DNA from: Pezicula radicicola
Lineage: Eukaryota > Ascomycota > Leotiomycetes > Helotiales > Dermateaceae
NCBI GenBank assembly: GCA_003008705.1
Contig: PDUO01000090.1
Span: 85,233-149,232 of the forward strand
DNA: 64,000 nt
Direction of reading: 5' to 3'
Positions 1-12,555 of the stretch are shown here, piece by piece; within the stretch, counting starts at the first letter, position 1; every line of letters starts with the position of its first letter. The notes below the pieces were generated by a model. It had not been told where the DNA came from. It did not search any database and worked only from the letters and a program-made list of their open reading frames with translations. Position numbers and translations under genes: made by a program.

Positions 1-131
1 CCCTTTCAACCGGCTAGCTACAGTCAAAAAATACCACGTTCTCTTCTACAGTTTGGATCAACTGTCCCTACAAGTCATTGTTGCTCAGACTTACATTCCT
101 AACATTAACAATACATTCTGAGAAAATAACA

Positions 132-1062
132 GACCAGCCCCCGTTGACAGGCCTACGAGTTCTTGAGCTTGGAGGTCTAGCTCCGGGTGAGAACGTTCAA
201 ACTGCCTCCAAAACCCCAAGCAATCACATCTAATGCCTACTTTTAGGGCCGTTCTGCGGATAGCTCCTCTCTTCTTATGGTGCTTCTGTTCTCCGCATCG
301 ATCGGCCGGGAGCCTCATCTAAGGACGTACTCACCTCCTACAAGTCGTCCATTGTCTTGGACCTCAAATCTACAGCAAGTATTTCCCTCCTCAGGTCCCT
401 TCTCAACAATGTTGATGTATTTATTGACCCGTTCCGACCTGGTGTATTGGAAAACTTGGGACTTGATCCGACGAAACTATTAGAAGATAATCCACGGCTG
501 ATTGTTCTCCGTCTTACTGGGTTTCGACGCGATGAAAAGTACAAGAACATGGCTGGCCATGATATCAATTATCTTGCTGTTTCGGGAGTTTCGAGTATAC
601 TAGGCAGTGGTGGTGAATGTCCATCTCCACCAGGCAATATACTGGCTGACTATGCCGGCGGAGGCCTGGCTGCCTTTACTGGCGTGCTGTTGGCCATAAT
701 CCACCGCGGCTTGACCGAAAGAGGATAGATCGTCGAGGCTAATATGGTCGACAGTGTCAGCTATCTGGGTACGATCCCGCAGTTAAGGACCAAGGAGGCC
801 ATGTGGAACGGCAAGAGAGGTACCAACCTGCTAGACGGAGGCTGCCCCTTTTACAGGTGCTATAAATATAAAGATCCTGATAGATACATGTCAGTTGGTG
901 CATTGGAGCCACAGTTCTTCGTAAACTTGCTGAGAGGCTTAGAGATCCGACCGGAAGACTTGGGATATAGGGAGTTACCGAGGGAAGACAGCAGATCATG
1001 GCCGCCTATGCACTTGATATTCAAAGAGCGCTTCAAGCAAAAGACGCGACGAGAGTGGGAGT
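132..1062 (+). pseudogene. Alpha-methylacyl-CoA racemase-like (CoA-transferase family III), broken
   Basis: Resembles the CaiB/BaiF family III, whose racemase members epimerise 2-methyl-branched acyl-CoAs before peroxisomal beta-oxidation. Exon 1 carries the N-terminal motif LRVLELGGLAPG. A 60-bp intron at 187-246 (donor GTGAGA, acceptor TTTTAG) joins it to [25 protein letters not shown]. The frame continues through [24 protein letters not shown] and ILADYAGGG, which contains the usual active-site Asp region. TAG stops lie at 261-263 and 726-728; the second sits where the family has Gln (RG-stop-IVEANMVD). The frame reaches KTRREWE and then the C-terminal third is lost near a run of ten G at 1088-1097. 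No convincing start codon is visible; it may lie before the window or be mutated. First gene of the relic beta-oxidation cluster, same strand as the next two. Family is clear; racemase rather than another CoA-transferase is an inference from the neighbours. Confidence 0.8.
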
Positions 1063-1610
1063 GCTCTGGAAATTGGGCGGCTGAACAGGGGGGGGGGCAC
1101 TTTAGTTGGGGAATGTACATATATTAAGGGGCAGCATCTAGAGTAAGTTAACATACAGAAACTAAGTAGAATAACTCGCTCTTGCCAAGACCTACGTCTC
1201 TTTGATCTCTTCTTTGCTGCTTCAACAATAGAATCGGTGTAGAGTCAAGTCAGGTGCGAATGGCAACGTTATCAGGCGTGTACTCGGGCCTCGGTGATCT
1301 ACGAAGAAGGTAGCCGAGCTGTGCAATGTAATGTAATACAAAAAAAAATTGCTCAAAGCTACCTGTTATTGGTTCCTAGATGCCAAGGCTTTACCCAGGT
1401 GAAATGGCTTTTGAGTCGTAAGTTCTACTGCTAGTATATGTGACCTTGTTGCTACTGTCTTTCGAAGTTTGTAGAAGACTCAAGCTATCTACAATTATGT
1501 CCCGACAGTCGAAAGTACTAGTTCTATTTTCTTAAGTACTATGGCTCATGGGTCTGACGTCTCTATACTATACAGAGTCGTATAGTAAATAGCAGAGGGT
1601 ATGTCATGAG
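1063..1610. other. Intergenic, no gene recognised
   Basis: Short AT-rich stretch between two pseudogenes. It holds one CCTCGG hexamer at 1289-1294, the core reported for FarA/FarB/CTF1 fatty-acid regulators, about 320 bp before the acyl-CoA dehydrogenase remains. A single hexamer can easily occur by chance. Confidence 0.4.
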
Positions 1611-2440
1611 CTCATCTCGGAACACCTCGAGCCACATGCGTTAGAGTGGGAGACGGCAGGAGAAGTGCCCGACCACGTCTTTAAGACCTTTACGAAGCAC
1701 AACATGCTGATTCCCAATTTGCCCGCTCCCTTGCCAATCGACTTGCTCAAAAGCATGGGGATCATTAAGCTTCTTAGTGGGTTGAAGATTGAAGATTTCA
1801 ATTACTTCCACTTTACCATCTACATTAGTAAGATGCGCAGGCTTGGCTTTGGTGGCCCTGTATCTTCATTGTCGACTAGCATGGCTTATAGCATACCGCC
1901 CCTCATTACGTATAGCAGCCGAGACTTGCAGTAGCGTTTTCTTCCTGAACTCATTCGGGGCGAAAAGAGGATATGTATCGCTATCACAGAGCCTGATGCA
2001 GGTAGTGACGTTGCAAATGTCTGAACAACAGCCGAGAAGAGCGATTGCGGAAAATATTACATTGTCAACGGCAAAAAAAAGTGGTAAGCTTATTTATTCT
2101 TATAACGAGTGATTCACAACCGAATGTTAACCTTAGACTTGAGTTAGGATTACAAATGAAAGGTCAGGAGTCGCGCTCAGAGCTTGGTGGGTCTGTGGCG
2201 CTTATAAAAGCGAGGGCAGGTCTGGTGCTTGATAAATACGCGAGATATACCGTTCTACTGTTTGGGGGAAACGAGTATACTAGTACGGGGCAAGGAGAGC
2301 TGGTGGAAAAGATTTACCGTGAGGTTCCAGCTTCAAGGATACTGGGAGGCAGCGAGGACGTCATGTTGGATCTTGCTATTAGACAACTGGTAAAGGAGTT
2401 TCATGCAAAGACACCAGCCCTAGGCAAGGAGAGACTATGA
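1611..2440 (+). pseudogene. Acyl-CoA dehydrogenase, broken and internally deleted
   Basis: The flavoenzyme would make the trans-2-enoyl-CoA in beta-oxidation. The N-terminal part reads EWETAGEVPDHVFK and FGGPVSS, followed by the family signature CIAITEPDAGSDVANV. The frame is cut by TAG 1932-1934 (Gln expected) and TGA 2022-2024. After the conserved YYIVNGKKKW the reading frame shifts and the central substrate-binding segment is mostly missing. The C-terminal helical domain resumes in another frame with LLFGGNEYTSTGQGELVEK and GGSEDVMLDLAIRQLVKEF, ending at 2440. The start codon and first residues are not visible. The protein most resembles fungal acyl-CoA dehydrogenases of about 430 residues. 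It lies between the racemase-like gene and MFE-2 on the same strand, as expected for a co-regulated side-chain oxidation set. Confidence 0.85.
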
Positions 2441-2599
2441 TATATTAAGATGCGGTTATGGCATACACACTAAGTGCATAGTAGACTGGAGTTGATGTTG
2501 TATATGGTACTGACAAATGACTCTGCTTTCACTTTTTCCTAGTGTTACGTTACGCAAGTAAAATTTAAGTATATATTTAGAAATAATCTAGACATACTA

Positions 2600-5500
2600 A
2601 TGACCAGTTCAAAGGGCACGGGTTATCACAGGAGGTGGTGGTAGATTAGGAAAGGCATATTCCCACTATCTGGCCTCGAAAGGAGTCTCTATTATTGTCA
2701 ATAATATCTTAAGCAAGGTACACGATGTATACTCAATTGGACCAGTCTCCGAGCTAAACTTAAAATAGGCAGCCGATGGTGTGGTTCCCGAGATAGTCAG
2801 CGTAGGCGGAAAAGCTGCCGCCAACTACAGTAGTGTTGTCGATGGGGATGCAATCATTCAGTATGCTGTCCAAAAGTTTGGAAGGTTAGATATCTTGATT
2901 AATAACGTAGGAATTCTACGAGATGTCAGCTTCAAAAATATAACTGACAAGCAGTGGGATGACATTGAGGCCGTTTATATTAAAGGTGAGTACACCTCTG
3001 GAATCCTTAAATGCAGTGTAACATTCGACCCTTGTATAACACCAAGTATCAGGTGTATTCAAATGCACCCAGGCCGCCTGGCGGATATTCCGCAGACAAA
3101 AATACGGGCGAATCATTATGACATCGTCGGCGGCAGGCCTCTTCGGCAACTTTGGCCAGTGTAACTACTCAGCAGCTAAGCTGGGGGTGTTTGGTATAAC
3201 AGAAACCTTGGCGAAGGAAGGAATAAAATATAATATCTTAGTAAACGCAATTGCTCCTGTTGCTGCGAGCTAGATGACTGCAACTATCATGTCTCCTGAG
3301 GTGCTGCAATACCTGAGTCCTGGGAATGTCGCCCCTCTGGTTGCTTTCCTCGTTCATCCCACTAATAAGGAGTCTGGCTCCGTTTTTGAAGTCGGTGCCG
3401 GTCATATTTCTAAGTTTCGATGGGAACGTTCCCCAGGAGCTGTGCTAAAATGTGAGTTTAGCTGCGGCGAGAGAGTCCTCACCATCTAGCTCGAGAGATG
3501 TAGCGAGAAGGTGGACTGGAGATAAAGTTTCGAACCCGAGCTGACTGATTGATGAACGCTAGGTGACGAAACATTTACTCCTGGCGCTGTATTGAAGCGT
3601 TGGGCAGACATCAATGACTTTTCGAGACCCGATCATCCTACCACCACTGCCAATTTGGTGGCCCACCTTGAAACCGCACAGAAACAGAAGAAAAATGACC
3701 CGGGGGAGGATATCAGACTCGATGGCAGGGTAGCCGTGATAACTGGTGGTGGTGCTGGGTAATACGCCCTTCTAGCGTAATATATCGCAGAGCTAACCTT
3801 CAAATATCTGCAGCTTAGGACGCACCTATTGTATTCAGTTTGCAAAACGAGGTGCTTCTGTTGTAGTTAATAACATAGCCAACCCAGATTCTATAGTGGA
3901 AGAGATCCGCACTTTTGGAGGAAAAGCTGTTGGGAATAAGTTATCGGTTGAGGATGGTGCCTTAGTTATTAAAACAGGTAAATCATACTGCCTCGACCCT
4001 TTTCTTTATGTCAATATACGGGGTATCCTTCTGTTCAGTTCTCCTACTAGAATGGCAAGGACAGTCTCTGTCCCCCATATACCCCATTGGCAGATGTACT
4101 AATCAACTAGGTTGGTTCTTGTAGTAATTGACAATTTTGGCCGACTCGATATTCTAGTCAATAACGCCGGCATTCTACGAGATAAGGCATTTGCCAACAT
4201 AACAGAGAGACAATGGGATGACATTATCAATATTCATCTCCGAGGCACCTACGCCTGCACCAAAGCGGCTTATCCATATATGTTGAAACAGAAATACAGG
4301 CGAATTGTCAACACAACCAGTACTAGTGGTACCTATGGAAATTACGGTCAGGCAAACTACGCAACAGCAGTAAGTCGCCAGTCTTAACGATCGCGCGGGG
4401 ATTTTGCAGCAATTAATAATTGTTAGAAAATGGGTATTCTTGGATTCTCGCGAGCTCTCGCGCAGGAGGGAGAAAAATATAATATCTACGTTAATGTCAT
4501 CTCTCCCTCGGCCGGAACACAGTTGACTCGCATAGTTCTAAGTGAAGACATCGTCAACACACGTAAGCCAGAGTTTGTAGGGCCCATGGTTCTCGCATTA
4601 TGTTCCGACAAAGTGCTGGAAAGACCGACTGGAGGTCTCTACGAAGCCGGCTGTGGCTGGCAGGGTCGTACGCGATGGCAGCGCTCCGGTGGGTACACCT
4701 TCGATATCGACCAATTTACCCCAGAAGCAATTCGCGACCAGTGGGGAAGAATCACGAACTTTGATGACGGACGCTCTGATAGCCCCGAAACCCTCGATGA
4801 TGGGCGGAGGAATATACTTGGTATTGTCAAGCGGCTCATGGGTCAAACCTCTCCAAACGTGGCCGAAGAAAATCCATACCTTGCTGCCATTGAGGTAGCG
4901 AAGAAAACCAATTTTCCGGGCTCAGAATTCACTTATACTGAGCGAGATGCTATTTTGTACAACATCTCGCTGGGCGCAACCAGCGATCAACTCGCCCTGG
5001 CATACAAAGGTCATCCCAATTTCCACGTCCAGCCTACGTACAGTGCTATTGTACCGTATACGACGGAAAAGCCTTTTGATTTTAGTAAGATGGTGCCGAA
5101 TTTCTCATATGAGAGGCTTCTGCATGGCGAGCAATATCTCGAGATCCACAAGTGGCCTATTCCCACATCAGCGCAGATCCAATCGCATCCCATATTGGTT
5201 GACATCACCGACAAGGGAAACGCTGTGGTGGTCGTGACTGGAGCAACCAGTGTTGATGCGTAGACCGGAGAAGACTTATTCTACAATGAGACGCCTCTCT
5301 TTGTCCGCGGATCCAGTGGTTTTAGTGGTTCTCGAAGCGCTACCGTCAACCGGGGGAAGGCCGCTGCTACTTATACCATCCCAAGACAGGCGCCGGACTG
5401 TATTGCAGTGGAAAAGACTTCCAAAGATCAGGCCGCTCTATACCGATAGAAACCCATTACACATTGACCCTGCCGTTGCCTAGGCTGCTGGCTTCAAAGA

Positions 5501-5744
5501 TGGGCCCATTTTACATAGGCTGTGTTCATTTAGACTCACTGGAAAGCATATTTTAGCCCGCTATGGCGCCTTCAAGAACATTAAGACGAGATTCTCTGCT
5601 ACAGTTCTTCCGGGTCAAACCCTGCAGGTCGAGATGTGGAAGGAGGGTCAGACAGTGTTATTCCAAACGAGAGTCAAGGAGACAGGTAAACTCTGTATTA
5701 GCAGTGGGGGCGCTGAATTGCTGGCTTCGGGTTCCAAGCTGTAA
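2600..5744 (+). pseudogene. Peroxisomal multifunctional enzyme type 2 (MFE-2/Fox2), broken
   Basis: Fungal MFE-2 has two (3R)-hydroxyacyl-CoA dehydrogenase domains and a C-terminal 2-enoyl-CoA hydratase-2. Domain A shows GGGGRLGKAY, NNVGILRD and catalytic NYSAAK. Domain B shows [20 protein letters not shown] and NYATAKMG across an intron. The hydratase begins near 4850 and keeps DRNPLHIDP with the Asp/His pair. The last residues are GSKL, so a canonical PTS1 peroxisomal signal is kept. Introns fit at 2718-2768, 2986-3052, 3452-3562, 3759-3813, 3978-4110 and 4370-4426. Stops are TAG 3271-3273, 5261-5263 and 5481-5483. There are frameshifts at the third-domain motif (about 5445) and at the 3978-4110 intron junction, and probably one extra base near the ATG. 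The longest open stretch, 4430-5263, covers the end of domain B and the start of the hydratase. Confidence 0.92.
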
Positions 5745-6305
5745 ATAATTATTACGAGCTTCCGTCGAACAGTCGGAGTATATATTTGTCTGAATTTGTG
5801 AATAACAAAAGTCACTATATATCACAGGCGTAACCTTGGGAGATTGAGCGAACGGCTAACAGAAAATTGCTTCAACTAATTGATAGTAAATGGGACTCTG
5901 GAACACTACCTTTAGAAGGGATAAACTTTGAATTAGTAGTAATGAAGGGCTTGTTGAAGATAAATTTCTTGTAATTAAATTTCTATTTATTAGTTTTTAT
6001 TTCGTTTTATTCTTCTCTAATAAATGAAGTTAGTCGTGAGTTCAAAATGGAGCTAAATAAGATACTGTAAAGCGTAAGCGAAATACACCGAGATGCATAG
6101 AATAAATCGAGGACTTTATTTGTGGGAGTCTGTCTAGGTAGTTATCTAAACAAGGTAGGATCTTGTTTACATTATTTACAAAACGTATACCAGCTACAGA
6201 GTCAGAAGTACCAGGCTTAGAAAATAGACCAAACCCTCAATATCTAGCAGAGAATCTAAACTATAGCACAGGCGACTTGCGAGCCATACCCTCGAGTCAC
6301 TCCAT
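5745..6305. other. AT-rich intergenic between convergent pseudogenes
   Basis: This stretch lies between the 3' ends of the MFE-2 and monooxygenase pseudogenes. It is AT-rich and I see no conserved coding signal. It probably holds the two former 3' untranslated regions. Confidence 0.5.
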
Positions 6306-8240
6306 CTATCGGATCTCAAAGTCATTGAAGTTGGGTGTGGATACCATGCGATGGTAGTCCGCAGTATACCATGGTACGTTGACACTTTGGCGCCCGAAAT
6401 CGTTTACGTAGTATCCAGCGCCCTCCTGTTCCCAAATAAGGTCCTTGGACTCCTCGTCGATCTTAGCATTGTAGTCATCAAAAGCGTCTTTGCGGACCTC
6501 AATCGACTTCTTATCGTTCTCTATTAGATGAATTAACGCCGTGGCAGTGTACCGCGACCAAATCTCCCCCTATGAATAGAAGCCGCCCGAACGCGGCTGG
6601 TGGTTTAGACCATAGAAGCTGAAGAAGTTAGGGAAACCGGGCATCGCGAGACCAAGATATGAACGCACGCCATCCTTCTTCCACAGCTCTTCCGTCGTCT
6701 CCCTATTCCGGCCGACATACTTGCATGGGAAGAAGTACTGGGACACCTTGAAGCCGGTCCCGAGCACAACGATATCGTACTTGCGCTCCACGCCGTCAGC
6801 AGTCTTAATGCCTGTCTCAGTAAATGTATCGATCTTGTCCGTTATAAGCTCCACGTTTTTGCGCCTCAGTATATCATAAAAGCCATTGTCCACAACCAAC
6901 CGGCGCACCAACGGCGGATACTTAGGCAGAATTTTCTCCAGTAGGCCTGGGATGTCTTTTGCCTTGGATTCAATATAATTGGTGAGGTTTTGACGCACCA
7001 GATCGTTACGCTTGTTGATCTTACCACCATTTGCTTGCCATTCCTGGTCATAGGTTTGGAGATACTGCAGCTGCTGAGATGTAATGTGGGCTGAATAGCA
7101 ATACCAGTTCCAGTAGTAAGGCATGTGGTCAAAGATGTAGCGTACATGGTCGTCTATAAGCGATTTATAGCCATCCATGTTCATGATCCAATTTGGTGTA
7201 CGCTGGTAGACAGTGAGCGACTTAGCCTGGGAGGCAACGCTGGCAGCGAGTTGGGTCCCCGTTGATCCTGTGCCCAGGAGAGCTACGTGTTTATTGCGAT
7301 AGTCGACACTATGGTCCCACTTGGTGGTGTGAAACATCGGGCCCTTGAAGTCCTTGATGCCTTTTATATTTGGCTCATTAGGGGTCGTAAAAAGGCCGCT
7401 ACCACTGACGACAGCGTTGCACCTAAGTGTCTCGATATGGCTATCGGTATAGTTAACGGTGAGCTCCCATTCGCTTGTGTCTTCGTGCTATATGGCGCTG
7501 ACTACTTCACGGTTAAAGTAAAAGTGATCCTTGGCCTGGTATTGCTCTACCACGTCTTCAAGGTATTTCCGCGTTTCGCCAGCCGTAGCGAAATACTCGG
7601 ACCATGGGTAGTTCTTGACAAACTTAAACTAAAAGAGATAACTCGATGTATCGACACGCGCATCAGGATACGTGTTGAGGAGCCAGGTGCCCCCAATGCC
7701 TCGCTGCCGCTCGAGCACCTGGAAGTGGAGGCCGAGCCGCTTGAATTACACGGCGGCGGCGAAGCCACTGATGCCACCGCCAACAACAATTATTTTGAAC
7801 TTTGCAATCATTTCGGCGATGGGCTTCTTAGCTGTCCACTGAGCAGCGCGGGGAAATTCTTCGAACGCTAGCTCTTCGTAGTCGTAGTTGAATTCGCGCT
7901 CCCCAACAGGCTCATCGCCAAAGATGTCGATTAACTTCTTCACCTCGGCCTTTGATAATGGTGGCGGGGGAACAGGATCGTCTATCTTGTGCTTTGAGAG
8001 ATAGGAAAAGGCCTTTTCCTTTAGGGCTGGAGCGTCTTTCTCGTCCAGAACGTGCGAAAACATGGCACCGCCGCGTATAGCATGGCGCCGAGTGCGCATC
8101 TTGGCCAAATCAGGGTTACCAGTTACTTGGAGCAGGGCAAGACGCAGGGCGTTCAGATTAGAGTTATTAATCGCCGCGCGGATAAAAGCCTCGTCAACCG
8201 GCTTTGTGCCATTAACTGATACATTGGCCTGTATAGCCAT
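6306..8240 (-). pseudogene. Flavin monooxygenase, Baeyer-Villiger type, broken by four stops
   Basis: Starts MAIQANVSVNG at 8240 and keeps one frame to FNDFEIR-stop at 6306. The FAD Rossmann motif is VVGGGISGFAAAV. The second signature, GIGGTWLLNTYPDARVDTSS, follows. The Baeyer-Villiger fingerprint DFKGPMFHTTKWD is intact, as are the NADP-binding GTGSTGTQLAA and the later LGTGFKVS. Only nonsense changes break it: TAA 7746-7748, TAG 7629-7631, TAG 7488-7490 and TAG 6570-6572. About 644 codons including an N-terminal extension is normal for fungal steroid/cycloalkanone-type monooxygenases. Such enzymes insert oxygen next to a ketone to make an ester or lactone. The gene diverges from the CoA ligase across a 744-bp intergenic region. 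Its ester product would suit the alpha/beta hydrolase at 21561-22540; that link is inferred. Confidence 0.92.
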
Positions 8241-8984
8241 ATTTGGCTGCTTGTAAATACAGAATCGATGTACAGGACTCGAAAGGACTAGGAGAGAATC
8301 TCAAAAGGTAGCAACAAAGACTACAGGATTACTTATGCTCATAAAAGTACATATATACCCACGGATGTTTAGACGTACTCGATGCAATGGGACATATTGT
8401 ATATAGTATATGGAGGGTTAGCTTTCCGAAGGCCGAGGCCACTTCCCACCTTGGTACTGGCGTGGTATACAACGCAAGATTCCTAGCGGGTGGTTTTCAG
8501 AGCTGGGAAAGGTGTGCTCTTTTGTATTTTGTGTAGCTAGCTTACTTGGGTGTATAGAGACTGAAAATCTATGGGTAGCTGCTGGCCCAGCTGAGATACC
8601 GGGAGCAGTAATAGTGGGCTGTTCGATCACCACCATATGTAAAATTGACTCAGGCATCCTCAGACCGGGCAATAAGTTCGTCGATTTAAGGATTTCTACT
8701 ACGGATAGAGATGGCAGGACACACTCTACCGTACTCTAGCTAGTGGGAGTATAACGTACAGCGCACGACCGAAACCCGATGTACAGTAAGGACCCCGGTA
8801 TTCGGCCAAGGCTATATAAATCTTCCTACAAGCTAAAGCCGCCCCAACTATCCACCACCCCCTCCCCCGAGAACCTGCTCATACCCTACACTTTGATGCC
8901 GCATCCTTAGAACTCATAATCTCGGGTTAATAACGAGGGGAAGTCATTGTTGGCTCCTCTGCACCCGTTTGATACGAATCCAAA
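8241..8984. promoter_or_regulatory. Divergent promoter region, monooxygenase / CoA ligase
   Basis: The 744 bp between the two divergent starts should hold both former promoters. It contains CCGAGG (complement of CCTCGG) at 8433-8438 and a pyrimidine-rich stretch (CCACCACCCCCTCCCCC) shortly before the CoA ligase start. No conserved open frame was recognised here. The CCTCGG assignment is by hexamer identity only. Confidence 0.4.
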
Positions 8985-10924
8985 ATGGTTTCCAAATCTA
9001 GATATCTCGATGTTGAATGTAAGCCAATGCTGCTGTCTGGGATATTCCATTTGCTAATTATCGCCTCTCTGTGAGCAGATCCCACGGATTTGACCGTATG
9101 AGAATGGGCTTTCGAAGACCCGAGATACTCAGTATTGCTTAACTATCTACCCAACGAGGTCTGCGGCTTCACTAATGCTGCTACCCAGGAGCGGCTGGAC
9201 TTCTTCCAGGTGAAGGAGTACTCAACTTATCTATGTACAGCCTTGGTGAAAAAGTACGACTTGCAGAAGACAGACACGGTATCGCTCTTTAGCCAGAATA
9301 CGATATCGTATCCGGTAGCTATGTTCGCCGTCTTGAGAGCAGGTGTGTTCGAGAAACGGCCCCCTTCCACTGATCCTTGGGCGATGAAACCACCTACAGT
9401 CGAATGCCTGCTGGAGATAGAAGCTGACGCGAAATACCAGGTGGAAGGGTCAACGGCGTATCTCCTACGAATAGCGTAGACGAGATGGCAAGTGCTCTCA
9501 AGACGGCGGAAGCCAAGTATATTATGACAGTGTCTAACTCTATTAAAGTTGCTCTGGCCACTGCAGAGGAAGCCGGGATCCCTAAGGACCGTATCTTTTT
9601 ATTAGAAGGAGAGGTCGAGGGCTACACTACGATGAAGCAGCTGTTGGAAATTGGTAAGAGTTATAGTAAACATAGCAAGGTCCCCTTCTATTGCATCCTA
9701 CGGGGTGGTATAAATGATATTTGTGGTTTTCTAAACTTTAGTAGCGGTACAACAAGCCTGCCAAAAGTGGTATATATCCGCGAATCTGTCTCTTGGGCAC
9801 CCTAGATGACTTAACTATTAACTTATAACAATAGGTAATGCTGTCTCATAGGAATGTGATTGCTCAATGTCTTCAGTTGAAGGATGTGGCCGGGCCTGAA
9901 CAGAAAAGGTTCTTGGTATACCTTCCCCTGTTCCATAGTAAGAATAGCCATATAGCTGAACATTAACTCTACCGTAACAATACTAACGGACTCCTAGTCA
10001 GCGGGCTCGTGCGCTTCCTGAACTGGCCTATTGCTAGTAACGACGAATGTGTCATGCTTCCACAGTTCACCATAGAAGATTTCCTGAAGGCTATCATCAA
10101 CTATTAGATAACAGACCTCTCTCTCGTCCCGTCGATTGTCATACGATTAGTACGCGACCCGATCGTGAATGACTATAATATAACATACTTAAAGCGTATC
10201 GTATATGGCGCAGCTCCCCTGGGCCTTGAAATTATTCAGCTGCTTGCCAAGAAGATGCCGTGGGTTGTCATGCTGCTGCCTCACAACCTACCCACCTGAA
10301 TTCTACGGCTTTGAATATGCCAACAACGGGGGGGTGCTTCTGGGTTCGACAGAAGTGAAAGTCATCGACCTACATATAGGTAAAGAGCTAGGGCTAAATG
10401 AAACAGGCGAAATCCTTGCCAAAGGCCCACAGATCGCGATGGGGTACCTTGCGAATACGAGGGAATCGGCCAAGACCTTCGGTGCCGACGGTTTTCTACA
10501 TACAGGGGATATTGGTTGTATTAATGACCAAGGCTTCATCCGTATTGTAGACCGGATCAAAGAGATAATCAAGGTCAAGGGCCAACAAGTTCCGCCGGCC
10601 GATCTGGAGTATCTCTTAATAGGCCACCCCGATGTTAATAATTGCGTTGTGATAGGGGTACCCGATGATTACAGTGCCGAACGGCCCAAGGCGTATGTGA
10701 CACTGAACAGCAATGTCGACCCTGGTGATGCCATTGGGAGGAAACTGATTCAATATATGAAAGATAAGCGGGTGCGCTATAAATGGGTGAAGGAAGTCGA
10801 ATTTATCACCGAGATACCGAAAAGCCCAAGTAGTAAGATCTTGAGGAGGGTACTACGCGACAGAGAGCAAACGGGGGAGAGGGGATATGTCGTCAAAGAC
10901 GTTCCCGAGCGGGCAAAATTGTAG
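8985..10924 (+). pseudogene. Acyl-CoA synthetase / 4-coumarate-CoA-ligase-like, broken
   Basis: An ANL-superfamily enzyme that would activate a carboxylic side chain to its CoA thioester. Start MVSKSRYLDV at 8985. Introns are visible at 9343-9440, 9770-9834 and 9938-9997, plus one ending near 9079. Core motifs are the P-loop FSSGTTSLPK, GDIGCINDQGF, DRIKEIIKVKGQQV and the catalytic-lysine region PKSPSSKILRR. The C-terminus ERAKL ends in the PTS1 variant AKL, placing it in peroxisomes. Stops are TGA 9099-9101 and TAG 10105-10107. A frameshift near 10270-10290 removes the GLTE-type motif. It diverges from the monooxygenase and is consistent with the entry step of the relic pathway. The exact acid substrate cannot be read from sequence. 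Confidence 0.9.
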
Positions 10925-11904
10925 GGACGTCCAACATTAAAAGATTCATGCAGGGAGCAATTGGTTTTGTGCGATAAAGTATGGTAAATTGCAAAATAGG
11001 GGAACATGGTCAGAATGTTGTACGGCGACTAGTACGAGTAGAAGCACTTTTCCTACAGCTCTAGGATTCCTTGGAATCTAATGTGTGACAAGACTTTTGA
11101 GTCGGGTTAAGGCCCCTACGTAACTTACTACATAGCTCTATAAGAGCCTCTTAGTAGGCTCCCCATGTAAGCTTAACCCCGAAGAAAGTATCATTGTTTG
11201 CGCCTTTGATTACCCTCACATATAGTAGCCCCGATGTCCTCTTTAGGTATCAATATCGTGCTGCCTATGTGCAATGGCTCTAAGCGTAAAAAATGGCCCA
11301 GCAGTGCTACGTTGGCCAATTGACTAGATTATTTTCTTTGTACCCTGCTCTAAACCAGTACCCGTGGCAATTTCTTAGTTAGAGAGTATTCTTTCATATA
11401 GCTTGGTGGCACACTCATCTCCCCTATCTCTGGTTTATACAAATTATGGCAGAAACAATACGTGATACCACTGGGATTAGCTGTAGCTCTCTGGGGATCG
11501 CTAATACAACTGCTATTAGTCTAAGTCTAGGCAATACCGAGGCTTATTCGTTGATTTCTATAGCCGGGCGTAGTCACCAAATTACTGTACGGGTAGCCGA
11601 AACAGGTCGGGGCGAGGCGTCCTTAACTTCCTTTGTTCTGAGGTATAATATCATATTATTTACCACACGATTGAGTACCAGAACTTTAACAGTCTTCCCA
11701 CCCCGAGCGGTCTCCATCCCTGAATCATATCATATACATTTAAGCACGACAACCCGACACCTTGGAAACCTTCCNNNNNNNNNNNNNNNNNNNNNNNNNN
11801 NNNNNNNNNNNNNNNNNNNNNNNNNNNNNNNNNNNCCCCAACGTTTTATTTATCCACAAGTACCTTTTCTGTATTTTTATATCGATTGTTGATATAATTA
11901 CAAA
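10925..11904. other. Intergenic with a 61-base assembly gap
   Basis: No conserved coding signal was recognised. Bases 11775-11835 are N, so any open frame crossing them is unreliable. A CCGAGG hexamer lies at 11537-11542, about 365 bp before the SDR start. Confidence 0.5.
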
Positions 11905-12547
11905 ATGTCTTACAGGGGAGAAACCGCCTATATTACAGGTAGGATACATTCTCTTGAGCACAAGACAACCAGTAGATACTGATGACCGTGCCATAGGAGG
12001 TGCCAGTGGTATTGCCCGTTCCCTGGCTGTAGGGCTCGTCAGCAAGGGGTATACACCCTCAGTGCATGAACACAAAGAAAGCCGCTAACAGCCCCCCGTC
12101 CGTACAGGATGAAGGTTTTCATTGTAGATCGCAATACCTAGGGTGTTGAGGAAACCACCCAAGAGCTTAACAAGAATGGCCAATTTACTTGGGCAGTACA
12201 GGTCGACGTGGCGGACTGGGAATCGCAGGAAAAAGGGTTCCAAGCTGCCGTCAATGAACTTGGCCACATTGATTATATATTTACCTCTGCTGGGATTACC
12301 GAGTCGCTATTCATTCCCAACCAACCACGTGAAACCGGTTTTGAGAAGCTAGAACTAGCCGTTTGGAATGTGAACGGGGCTGGTGCCTTGTATAGCACCG
12401 CGCTAGCGGTCCAGCAATTTCGCCGTCAGAAGCTAAACAAGTACGGATTTCGTGGAAAGAGTAAGCTCAAAACTCAAGATGTCTTCAAATACATGTCCCT
12501 AATATAGGTATCTGTAGTGGCAATAGTCGCCTCTGCACGCGGATTTT

Positions 12548-12555
12548 ACTATATC
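12548..12555 (+). repeat. Left target-site duplication
   Basis: ACTATATC directly abuts the left inverted repeat and recurs at 13429-13436. It forms part of the interrupted SDR codons for Tyr-Tyr-Ile. Confidence 0.88.

Noticed and set aside
3525..3545. TTTCGAACCCGA resembling a tRNA T-loop
   Set aside because: It lies inside an MFE-2 intron and no cloverleaf can be folded around it.
11446..11892. 148-codon open frame crossing the N gap
   Set aside because: A fifth of it is unknown sequence and the rest has no recognisable motif; the gap may hide stops.
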